Assembly (NCBI GenBank): GCA_009823395.1 | Contig: CM020508.1 | Span: 5,726,515-5,790,514 of the forward strand | DNA length: 64,000 nt | Direction: 5' to 3' | From: Thamnaconus septentrionalis | Taxonomy: Eukaryota > Chordata > Actinopteri > Tetraodontiformes > Monacanthidae | Shown: positions 25,016 to 37,300 of the stretch, one piece after another | Layout: every line of letters starts with the position of its first letter | How positions within the stretch are numbered: position 1 is the first letter of the stretch | The notes under the pieces: model-generated | Database searches by the model: none | What the model saw: only the letters and a program-made list of their open reading frames with translations | Told to the model about the DNA's origin: nothing | Position numbers and translations under genes: made by a program

Positions 25016-28000
25016 CTAGAAAGAAAAGGAAAATCTGAATTATGTTACTACTCATACATTCGATGATTCAGTTAAGCAAAAACAAAAATTGAGCCCAAAA
25101 GAAAATAGCTGCACGACCAGCCATATGGCGTATAACACAAAACAGAGCCTAGTTTTTTATTTCAGAAAATTAAATGTGTACTAGTCACCCGATGTAATAT
25201 TTAAGGCAGAAAACTCTGTACAGATGGAAGACCTCACAAATGGATTACGAGACCACAGAACATGATGCGGAGTGAGAGTAATGTTAGAGTGATGAGCAAC
25301 GAGGTGAACGTAATTCAGATGTTTATCCACTATGGCTGAGTTCAGAATTTCCCATGAACATGTTTCTAGGTTTTTTTTGTATATAAATGTATATTTTGGT
25401 TATTTCTAGAAGACAAACTATTGTTCATTCTGGTTTTCAATCCATACAAACATTTTCATGTTGAAAGTGAATATTGAGGTAAAATGTACAAAAGAACATC
25501 TTTCAAACCTAATGAACTGTATATGTATCGGAGGGAGAAAAATGAGGTAAGGAAAAGAGATGCAAGCTTGGATGGAAAGAAAAGCGGGAGGCTGTATGTG
25601 CTGGGAAAGAACCTAAAGAACCATTGGAGAGCACAAAGGAAATGGGGCAGAGAGAAAAAAGGAGAGACAAGCCAAAAACAGGGGAGGAACCAGTGAAAGA
25701 GGAGAAGTGAAGAAATGAACAAGGGTGAAAAAAAGGCGGTGGGGAGAACAGAATGAAAAATAACAGTTCTTGCATGAGGCAATGTGAAAAATGCCGGCCA
25801 ATGCGTGCTAGGGAAGAGGATGGGAACAGGGCAAGACAAAGAACAGAGTGATGACAACCTGACAGAGCACCGTAGTAACGGAGCCGCTGAAGGAGTCCTG
25901 CACGCCGGCCGGGCCTGATGCTAGTTAGAATATCAGAAACACATTTTTGCTGCAGACCCCCACCCAGCTCAAATAACAACGCCCTCTGCCCAAGTACCTC
26001 TGTAGCGCCTCCAGAGTGTGCACGGGCCAGGGGTGTAGCGATAACTCGACCTCACAGTATACCCTGCAATTCCTCCATAACCACGCTAGAATACTTTGCA
26101 ATACTTCATATTTTTATTTATTTCCAAAAGTCAGCGACCTGGATATAAAGTCATGCCAGTGTTTATCTAATAACAATGAAACTTTTTAATGCGTGATGGG
26201 TAACCCTAACCCTCTGCAAAAGCAGCTGAAAAAACATGACACTTTTTGCCTAGAAGACCAATCACAGGCCCACAGAGACCCTCGTCACAGTGAAACTGCA
26301 ATAAAAACAATATTGCAACAGCCCCATTATATCATTTTTGAGTGGACTGTACTTTTAATTAAATTAAACTGAATATGCACAGTAGCTAAAAGTAAATAGG
26401 GCAAAAAAAAAAAAAAAAATAATAAAATAAATCACATTTGGGTCAACTATCATAGTAACAGTTCAGAATATCCAGACCGGTCGGATATGAAACTGTAGTT
26501 GTGGGTTTTCTGACTAACCTCAGCACATTGGTCTGCTGTACACACTAGGGTGAGCGGGCGAGCTGCCAGAGGGCATTGTCACTCTCTAGATGCGGGCTGG
26601 CTGAGTGCACTGGTCACTTTTGCAACGGCGGGGGCGTGGCCATAGTACACTGACTTGGTCCTGACCATTGACTTTGCAGGGAGTGAAAAGCTGGGTGAAG
26701 GAGAGGACGTTAAGTGATGGGAAAGAGGCAGACACACGTGCTTCTCCTGCATGCAAGCAGCCCCGCCAAAAAAAGAAGAAAAAAAACCCCCGTCGCCGCA
26801 TGCACGTCTCTCTACCTGGGCGTCTGCAAGAGGGCGGAGTCGACGGGCGAGGGCCGGGCGGTGGAGCAGGCGGAGGTGGAGAGGTTGGAGACGATGGCGA
26901 GGGCCTCCTTGAGAGCGGCGTGCTTGCGGAGGACTTGCTTGCGGTGCTGCTGCTGCTCCGGTGACTCATCCATCAGCTCGGAGCAATCTCCCAGAGCGCA
27001 GAGCTGAGCCAGGAGCTCCGAGCTGATGAACTCTTTCACCTGCGCACAGAGACGGGATCGTAAACAGCTGTGGCCCATCCAGAGCTTTCGCCTTTGTTCG
27101 GTCGCACTTGGGATCGAGGCTTCGCACCGACTCCTGCCAGGGCGGCTGAAATCATCTTGTTCTGCACAGTCTAGCTGGCGTGTGCTCAGATTGGTAGGGT
27201 GTGGGGAGGGTTTACATGGTGCTTCGTCATGTGCCAGGACTGATGTAATGTCAATGTATATATATCAAAGGTTTCATATTATGTACACCCATTCTTTTAC
27301 ATCTTTATTTTTCATCCTGGACCTCAGTGGAGCAGTTTTGCATGATGAATAACCAAAAAGAAAATCTCCAGAATCTCCTGTTTACAGCCTCCCGCTCAAG
27401 ACCCCTCCTAATGTGTGCATCATCCGGTCTGGCGTGCAGTCATTAACCTGGGACGGTTCCCTTCATGATGTCACAAAGGGCCATCTTCCAAGACAGACTG
27501 TTTTAGCCACACCAGAGGTAAATTGCGAACTTCTCTCCTCTGGCTTCGAAGCGCAAAACTGCCATCGGAAAACGGCGGCAAAGCCAGGGTTTGGCACCAA
27601 CGACCTTCGGAACCCGATCCTGGGCGACTCACACTGTTGATCATGAGGTGCGTGACAGTCTTGGGCATTAAGTCCTTGACGCTCTTATAGATGATGCCCA
27701 TGTAGGATTCGACCAGGCTGCGAATGGTTTGCACCTGGCGCTCCAACAGCGGGTCTGAGTGGCTGTCGGCGGCGCCGTTTCCCTGCCCGTCCACCTGGGT
27801 CACATGAGCAAATATTGTTCAGGCCGTCCTTACAGTTGTATCCTCAAATGTTTTGTTTTTTGTCTTCTTAAAACCAGAGAACATTACGTGCTGGAATTGA
27901 CCGCCCAAGTGGCGCAGCTGGCCGATTCCCATGCGATAAAAAAAAAAAAAAACCCAGACGAGCGAAGTGAAAGTGATCAGCCCAGCGCATCTACTTGATG

Positions 28001-28177
28001 CTTGTGACAAGAAGTGCGGCGCCGCAGCGACAGGAACGCTCTGGAAGCGCAGTATAGAAGGAGAGGGTGGGGAGAGGGTGGGGGTGGGGGGCTGAGTAGG
28101 AACAGAAAAAGGGGTGGGGGGGGCCGAGGACTAGGAACTGCTGATTAGAAACAGACTTGAGCGCAGACACACACACA

Positions 28178-28212
<35 letters not shown>

Positions 28213-31200
28213 TGGTGTGACATAATGGGCCAAGAATGCTGCGCTGAGGAGCCAACGACAGAGCGAGATGGAAGGGGTGGGGGACTTTTCGGGTTTTGGC
28301 GGCGCGGAGAACGAGAGGCGGGGGACGGAGGGAGGGAGGGGGACGAAGGGGATGAAGGGGGGAGAAGGCAGAAAAGGCAGTTTTAAGCGAGTGAGCGGAA
28401 GCTAAAGGTGCAGGGGGTGGCAGGCGGGCAGGTGCGGAGGTGTCGGGGCACTGACGGTGACGTGCTCGGGGTAGACGCCGGCGTGCAGCAGAGACTCCCT
28501 CCAGCCGTCCAGCTCCTCCGGACTCTCGCAGGCCAAGTCCAGGCTGCGGTAGTTCTTGTAGACGTTCCTGCAAAAGACGCAGGGGGAGAGCGTCAGGCGT
28601 CACCGCAGCCGGCCGTCGCATCCATAGCAATATATCTACTCGCTTGATTATAAAGAAGCCGTAAAGTTATCCCCCCTTTTTTTTTTTCCGGAGACGCCAC
28701 TGCACATGTGACGGCCTCAGAGTTTCGCGCTCCTTCCCAGCCGCAGTAAGGCAGAGCCGTGGGAACCGGGGTCTACGGTTACCACCAGCCTCTGCCTGCC
28801 CATAATCCTTAGCAGTGCTGCGGCTCGTACAGATCAGATCTGGTAGCCGGAGAGGAAAGCGGCGGCGGCGGACACCTCGAGTGGAGGGGAAGACCCCGGC
28901 GACAGACTTTGAGAAATTGCAGACGCTCCAGACAATTTTTTTTTTTTTTCCCCCCAAAAATCTGACCCGTGGGAGCGTTTTTCGGTTTTGGCAATGTAGA
29001 AATGTGCAAGGAAAAAAAACAACAAAGTAGACAGACAAAATGGAGAAAAAGAAAAACGTGGTGGAGATTCTGTCAAACTGGAACCGATGCACAACTGCAG
29101 CACTGTTTGCACAGTATCAGTCAAAGTTCAGAAGTTGTAAACACTGACTGACCTTCTTTCCAATCTTTGAATTCTAAAGCAATAAATATTTTGCACTTTT
29201 ATCAACAAGCTATTATCATGCATTTGCACGAGTTTTACACCAATCATTCATCACGTTCATTCATTCTTTTCCCCTGAATCTTCTTTTTTAAGTCAGACTT
29301 GATTCCTGCACAGTCTAAACTGTTATTTCAACCATTTAAACGCAATATAAAACCAATGCCTTTCAAGCTGTTTTAAAACTATAACAACAAGCTGCAAATG
29401 TCTTGGTGTTGGAGCCTTTTGTGTGTAATTTATGGACGAAGCTCGACGAAGACTTGTGCAAAAGCAAACACTGACACTCCGCCAGGCTCCTCGCTGATTT
29501 ACGGAGGGGCTTGCGATCGACGTGCAGCCTTTCAAGCTATCTGCCTCTACAAAAAGACGAAAATTGATTTTAACAATCGATGGCAAAGACTTAGCGGGCA
29601 GTTTGTGGTTTAGTCCATAAACACTTCGGCAGCAGGAGTCTTGGATCCAAACCAACGTTATTCACAGATTGGAGAATGAGTTTAAGTTGGGGAAAAAACA
29701 AACTAAATACAGGTGCTTGTTTCAATTTTGGATGTTTTTTTTAAATTGCACAACAGGTTGGAGAACTGTCCCTAAATTTGGAAAAAGAAATCAGCGAGAC
29801 AAAAACACAACACAGGTTTACTTGTCGGTCTGTTGACAGTGGAGGGAAGTCTCTACTCCACTACACCCTCTTATCTAAACCATCTCATTTCTCCATTGTT
29901 TATTATCCAGCTCATGATCCTTCTTTTTTTCCCCGTTCGTCCACACCAGTCACGGGACGGACACTGGTTTTCAAAGTTTGCCGCAGTTTGGAAAGGTCGC
30001 TGTTTCATAACCGCTAATATTTTCGGTCGCAGCGTTCCTGCGGCGTCGAGCTGCAACCCAGAAAAGTTCAGGAATGTGGGGAAAGCTACGCCGTCCTATT
30101 ATTTATTTTCCATCACTTTCCACCAAACATACTGTTTACGTTAACTAAATGTTCCAGACAATCTATAGGTCGTTCACAGGTGACACTGATTGCATTTGCT
30201 GGAAAAAAAATAATCTTTTTTTTTTTTTTTATCAGATTCAAAAGAAACTAATTTTAAAGCTGAACTCATAAAACCTCAAAACCGAGACTTTTTTTCATCA
30301 CGCTGCCCGGATCTCACACCGACCACCGTGCCTAATCCGCACAATTCCCCACAGCATTAGTTCACAATTCCTTTTGCTTTGGAGGCAGCGCGGCTGCGAC
30401 TCCACAGCGAGGAGCAAGCTGAAGAATCTGGAGCAATCTGTGGCCCATCTGTTGAGAACCTTTTTTTTCCCCCTCAGTTCGTTTTAATCACTCGCTCGTC
30501 GCTGTCTCCACTTGGCCGTTTCCGCCTCGCACTCAAAGAAAAACACAGGAAAGCGACCGACGAATGTGCGCAAAACCGTCAGTGAACGTGCAAACCGGGG
30601 GGGAACCAGCAGAAGTGCGTTGGGTTGGTGGGGACCAGGAAAAGTCATGTGAACGGGCCGGCGGCTTGCAGCAGCGGCGGAGGTGGTGGAGGCGGAGGTG
30701 GTGGTGGTGGTGTGGATGTGTTGGGATGGTTGAACTTCATAAGTCAGGGCGTGGTGGCCAACAGCTGGGGAGCCGGGCCAACGATGACTGTACTACACAG
30801 CTATTAGCCTCAGATCGTTTTCTCACACACACGCACATTGAACATATTCTTGTTGCTGATACATCACTCGGGTCTCTTTTATTCTTAAATTTGTCCACTT
30901 GGACGCCGTCCTCCTCGGCCCCGGGTTCGACGACTGTGAGTTTTTTTACAGGAATCTCCCCAGATGTGGTTTTTTTTTTTTTATTACCGGCCAACTGTCC
31001 GACGCACATACACGCTCGCGGACATGCTAACGCAGATGCAGGAAGCGTGAGGCTGCAGGAAGGAGGGGGAGAAGGAGGAGAAGGAGAAGGAGGGGGCGCC
31101 ATAGGATGGACTTTTGACACATTCCTGGCTGGTCTCTCTCTCTTTCGCTCTCTCTCTCTCTCTCTCTCTCCTCGGCCCGTCCAATTCTTCTTTCCTTTGT

Positions 31201-32775
31201 GGCGAGTCGAGCAATTCTTTCCAAACAAGCGCAGCCGCATCTCTGATCCAAGCGCTCTGGCTCTGATTAGCCGCTTAATGAGCCTGCCGTCGGTATGCTG
31301 CGGTCGACGCACGCGCGCGCACGCACACACACACACACGCGCGCACTCGCACGGCGTTTGTGCGTCTGAGAGCATCATAGCGCAGAATTATAAACAAGGC
31401 CCACATGCTCTTGTACAATCATGCAGCCAGGCTCTGGGCCGCCGCCAACTCCTAAACACATTCTCCCTCTCTGTCGTCCCTCTGCTCTTTGTCTCTCTGT
31501 CTTTCTCAATCTGTTTCACACAAACATAAAACCTAACAAAGGCCCGCGCTCAACTCCCTGGCAAGGGAGACAGAATCACAAACAGGACCCGCCGGGTATA
31601 TACCCGCGTGGGTTGAGGAGAGGTGAACCGAAGGGCAGAGAAGCACGCTGACATCTTCTCGCCCGTTCACCTTTTATCCTCCGTATCTCCGAAACACCAG
31701 CACGCAAGTGTCAAGAGCGCAACTCCCTTTTTCTGACTCATGCACGCACACACATGCACACGCACGCACGAACCTGGACTCTGTGTTGAAGAGAGCAAAG
31801 GCGAACTTGCTGGAGAGGAAGCCCTTCTGCACATCCCGCAGCTTCAGGTTGTCCAGAGGGAGCATGTAACTCTTCTCCTTCTCCTGCACGGAGACAGAAA
31901 CGCACGCAGATAAGCCTTGACGGAGGAATGCAGGGTAATATATGACATCGCAGAGGGGGAGAAGCAGGCCGCGAGAGGCGTTAATGGCCAAGCAAAAGTA
32001 CAGACGGAGAGGAGAAGTTCGGCCGGGGAGGGTGTGTGGGGGGGGGTGGAGGGTTGTTTTCGAGCAAAGAAAATAGTGACTTGTCTCGTAGTAAATACTT
32101 TTGCAACCCAGAGGAGGAGGTTCGAGACACTTGAACCGTCGAGGGGGGAAAAATATGCGAGGAGGCGAGCGGAGGTGGAACGTATCGAATGATGCCTCGG
32201 CCCATCCAAGGCCGGCGCTGGGCTTGGTCTTTTCGGCTAACGAGCAGCGAACGGCGACAAGGGGAGGGGAGGGATGGATGGCGGAGGAGGGGGGGGAGGA
32301 GGTGGAGGAGGGACGGCGACGCCACAAGTCCAAAGTCTCTCATCAACCGCCGAGGACCCGTGAATGACAGCAAACAGTTGCAGGAGCGGGAGCCGGGATG
32401 AAGGGGGGGACGTGTGGGTCGGTGAGGAGAAGCAGACGGCGACGGACGGGAGGGTTTTGGGGTGGGGGGGGTGTGGAAGAAAGAAGAATGAGGAGGGGGG
32501 GGGGAGGAAAAAAAAAGAAAGGAGGGAGAGACGGCCGGGCCCACATGTGAAAGTCATTACTCAGACTCGAGCTCTAACACATTTCTCCGAAAGAGGAGCC
32601 CTTCCCCCCCCTTCATCCCTGTTCCCCAGCAGGCTCCTTCGCTCTAACCTTCTAGAGCGGTTGGCAGCAGCGGCGGCGACAGAGATAAAGAACCATCAGT
32701 GGAGGAGGAGGAGAAAGAAGAGGAAGAAGAAGATGAAGAGGCAGGAGAGAGCAGCAGAAAAGTTTGCAGTCTGCA

Positions 32776-32824
<49 letters not shown>

Positions 32825-34311
32825 TAGGGGTTGCACGCGCATGTCGGGAGATGCGCCCGTCCTGGTTGCTACTTTCTGGCCTTCCCTCTCCCGCCACTGC
32901 CCTGAACCCACTGACTCTTTTCCTTCATTCCTCTTTCCTTTTTCCAAAGGGGCCCACTTCCTGTAACAGAGGCCGAACCGAGAGAGAGGGAGAAAAAAAA
33001 ATGACAGAACGCGATTGGCGCTCGCGCAGCAACATCTGGGATCGCTTTGGAAGCGGAGGGGGGCGGGGAGGAGAGACTGGCGGGAGCGTCGTGCGCGCGC
33101 TCTCTCCGATGGAGTAGAAATAGAAAGTAGGGATGAGGAGGAAGAGGAGGGACAGAGGCGGACGGAGGGGGACGGGCGAGGTGGATCCCCGGCTGGATGG
33201 AGCTGGAGAGGAGGGAAGGCTTGGAGGAGCGAGCAGGAGAGACGGCGAGGAGAAACTGCAGCCCAGCTCCCGTGGGTCCCATCAACCCATATATGGCTGC
33301 TAAGTTCCTCCCCAACTCTCTCTCTCTCTCCCTCTCCCTCCCTCTCCCTCACACTCTCCTTCGCTCACTCCCCGAAATTTTCTTTTACGCCTTCGGCCGA
33401 GTCAACGGGCAGATCCCCCCCGAGCCGAATGAGTCAATGTGCCACGTCAAGGCTGGATACTACGGCGGGACTCCTGGAGGCGCCGCAGTCGGGCAGGGAC
33501 GGCGGCCGAGGTGGACGTCTCGTCCGCAAAACTTCGCAACAGGCCGTTGACGGGACGGGACGGAGGAGAAGAGGAGAGAGGAGGTGAAGAGAGGACGGAT
33601 GAGGGGAGCGGGCGGGAAACTCGTCCGCCGCCGCCGCCGGAACCTGCTAGCCGGGCCGCCAGGAGCGGCCGAGGCCGTACAGGAGGAAGACGAGGAGGAG
33701 GAAGAGGGGGAGGAGGAGGAGGAGGAGGAGGAGGGTCCTGCTCCGTCATCCCAGTGTTCAGACTACCTGTTCAGGATCTTACTGGTGTACAGTAGTCTGC
33801 ACATTGGTTAGACAGTGCAAGGAAGCGCTTCAGCTGCGAGACGGGTGGGAAAAAAAAGAGAGAAAAAAAAGGAAAGAAGACCCAGCGACCTTCGCCCGGC
33901 GCCGCCGGAGCTCATCTCCAACCGGCTCGGCCACTGCTACTGCGTCCTGCTCGCACACGCCCGCACAGCTTTGTCTTGACAAATAACGCTGCTGCTGATT
34001 TGTTCTTCTTTTTTAGCATTTCGAAAAGCAAAATGCATGCGTTGCCCCGCCAGCAGCCTGTCATCTGAGGGTAAAACTGCGACTTAAAAGTTTTCAGCCG
34101 GCCACTGAAGTTCTGTTAAACTTGTCTGCCAATTACTTTTGCGTACTGTTATATATCTCCTTTACATTTGTGCATGTGAGGCTGTGACATTCTTCCTACG
34201 ATAGCAAGCATAGACAAGATGCACGTTTCACAGTGTGTGTGTGTGTGTGCGCGCGCATGCCAGTGTAAGCCGTGTTCCCAGTGGTCAGAGCAGCAGAAAA
34301 GTTTGCCGCCT

Positions 34312-34367
<56 letters not shown>

Positions 34368-37300
34368 GCGTGCGTGCGTGCGTGTGTGGCATCTGACATC
34401 AGAGATGCTGTGCTGCTAAATCTTGGGCTCCTCTTCTTCCATTGACTGATGGGAGATTTAGAGTAGGCCTCTCGCACACCTACACATCCAGATCCACACC
34501 CACGCACACATGCACGAACATGCACGCACACACACACACGCGGGGGCGAGTGTAGATTGCGCATATAGGCACGGAGCCATCTGTTTTTCTTCAAATCGCC
34601 CTGGCAGTGGAGGGGTGAAGGAATGTACGTCTGCTCAATGTGCCGTGGAGATTAAACTCTGAACTGTTGCGCTTGAGGTCAGTGGGAGGGTAAATATTGT
34701 GGCGCGCGAGGAGAAACCTACGGCCTCGGACGTTAGAAGGCTGGACGGTCGAGGAATCGTGGACGTAGGGATGAACGTAGAGTGTGTGTGTGTCCCTGTG
34801 TGTGTGGTTTTAGGGGGTTGGGGGCATTTCAGAGAAGGGCAGCGGAGGAGTTGGGGGGGGGGCTGAGGGGGACTGGAGGGGTGAGTCAGAAGATGGGGGG
34901 AGGTCTGCAGTGTGGAGACGGCCATGTGGGATTTCTCTGGGCAGATCTTGGAAGCTGGTGTTTGGACAAAGCTTCAGATTTTCCAGCTTGGAATGTGCAT
35001 AGTCCCAGGGAGACTGGCAACCACAGAGAGCCGGAGGAGGAGGAGGAGGAGGAGGAGGAGGAGGAGGAGGAGGAGGCGGGCAGGAGACGGAGGGAAAGAG
35101 AGGAGGGAATACAGGGGGAGGAGGAGGGGGAGGAAAGAGAGGCGACGGAGGGTGGAGAGGTGACGGCGCGCTCCGTCCGATGGGATCTCCGCGATAGCGA
35201 GGGGTGAGCGGCGCGGCACTCGGGCCTCCCAAACAAACACGGCCGATGAAGCTGATAGAGAGACTCGACCGGGATGCAACTTCCTCCGTCGCTCCGACGT
35301 GGCTGACAGCTGACCGCTCGGCCCGGCCCGGCCCGGCGTAATTTGCGGCAGATATGCGACGCCTGCGTTTGTGTGTGTGTGAGCTGATCTGTAAACCTAT
35401 AACACTGTGTGTATATAAAACGCATGCCTGGGGGCCGCGTCTGGGAACATCGTGCTCAAGCGGCGCGCTGTTTATCTGGAGAAGTGGCCGTGCGTCCGAC
35501 CGGCCGTCCCGCTGTATGTTTTTTTTCCCGCTATTTGCATACCGGCTTGTTTACAGTGCGACTCGGCGTGCACGCTGCACGCTCGACACACAAGTCTCCT
35601 ACCACCATGCGTGTGAGTGCGTGTGTGTGTGCGCGCACATGCATGTGTTTGTAGTTTGTTCTTCTTTTTTTTTTTTTGGGAAGGTTTGGCTTGGGGCAGC
35701 TCCAGCTGTGTCAAAGTGAGCTGCTCCGAATGCCTGAACTCCCAAAAGAGGAAGAACAGGGAGGGGGGCGAGGGTGTATGTGTTTGTGTGTGTGTGTGTA
35801 TAGGGGGTGTTTGAGGAAGGGAATGGGGAAACAGCGCGCCTCACTTCCAGATCCAGGTGGCGGAAAAGAAAAAGAACAGAGAAATGTTATTGGGTTTTTT
35901 TTCGCACACATCCTAAAACAGGATGTTCAAGGTGTTCTGTTTCGTCGCGCTTCTCACGGGGTCAAAGGTCAACCTGGCGTCACTACACTACGGTTGTGAG
36001 CAAATAATGAGGTTTCCACCCAGACAGATTCGAACTTTTTTTTTAAAAGGTTTGAATAAGAAGAAGAAGAAGAAGAAGAAGAAGAGGAAGAAAAAAAATC
36101 CGCCATGTGTTTCCCCTCCGTCTGATATCACTTCCTGCGCTCTGCCCCTTCCCGTGACATCAGACCGCGCCGGGACGACAGGACGAGAGTGTTGTGGTGT
36201 GTCTGCCTGTCTACACTTGCTGTGCAGACCTTCTGCTCCTGTACAGCAGGCACAGACAGGCAGACAGATGGCAGCCCCACTGACATCGCAAGAGGAAGAC
36301 ACCCCCCCCTTCTTCCCGCCGCTGCGGCTCGTCTTAATGAAGAACGCTGACGACCGTGTCCATCAATAAAGCAGCAGAACCAGACCTGCCTACTTTGTTT
36401 ACCGCCAGTTTCATGAGCTCGATATGTTTTTTCACCATTTGAATAAAGATGTGTTGACATGGACGGACCGTCGTGTGTTGTGTCCTCTCATTTTTCCCAC
36501 CTCAGATTCATCCCAACGTATTTAACATAAATCTGACATGATACCGCACGCCTTTTGAGTGTGAGCGTCTCACCGAATCATCCTTGAACCAGGACAAAGT
36601 CTGCGTCGTCAGGATGAACCAGTACTTCCTGGCTCCGCCCTTCATGAAGCCAATGTTGCTGATGGTCAGCCAGCCCTTGCGGATGATCTGCAAGACAGCC
36701 ACAGCGCAGAGTTCGGACACGTGTGATGGAGCGATGGAGCTCAACGCCGCTTAGGGCGAGAGGGGAGAGAAGTGGTTGAAAAAGCTCAGAAAGTTTCTCA
36801 GAAAGCATTTCAGCAACTCAGATTGTGCAGCGGTGCACCAAGAAATTTCAGCGGAGGAACAGGGAGAAGAGCCGACCCGAATCAAAAACATCTGGGACAG
36901 TCGGAAGCAAGAGGCAGGAAGACTTTCAGCCACGGCAAAAAGTGAAGGAGGCTTTAAAAAGACTGGACTCCTACTGTGAGCCTTGACAAAGGGGCCACAC
37001 CCTGAGGAGAGAGGGAGGGACGTAGAGTCACATCGATGGGGTGGGAGGATACATTTCTCACTACAGTTCTGGGGTTTACATTCCAAGTGTGATCAAACAC
37101 AAGGGAGAGACTGTTACAGTATATCAACAAAAGCCAAATTGTCTGAAAGTCGGTGTCGTTTTGAACCGTCAGGTTAAAGGAAAATTTGGGTTGTGTTTGC
37201 AGAGGCCACGTTGACAGACTGGTGAGTAGCTAATGGGCAACCTTTCAGCTTTGGGTGTCCCTTTCATATCTTAAGATCCATTTACATGCATCCATGAGAA

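Larger units (their letters stand above)
33740..36470 (+). ncRNA. dnm3os: DNM3OS-like primary transcript carrying mir-199a and mir-214
   Basis: The two miRNA hairpins lie 2.4 kb apart on the same strand, antisense to dnm3, which is the DNM3OS arrangement. AATAAA signals on this strand at 36365-36370 and 36442-36447, just past mir-214, are good candidates for the 3' end. The start site is not visible; it should lie upstream of 33740, so the left limit given is only the hairpin. DNM3OS is non-coding and driven by Twist1 in mammals; no specific Twist site is claimed here. Confidence 0.6.

Noticed and set aside
26586..26969. Proline-rich minus-strand frame resembling a dynamin tail
   Set aside because: It is a shifted reading of the GED exon (26816-27039) and runs on into intron; the GED frame itself is well conserved.
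30564..31529. 321-residue plus-strand reading frame
   Set aside because: Low-complexity translation, overlaps CT/CA repeats in dnm3 intron 15, no known domain.
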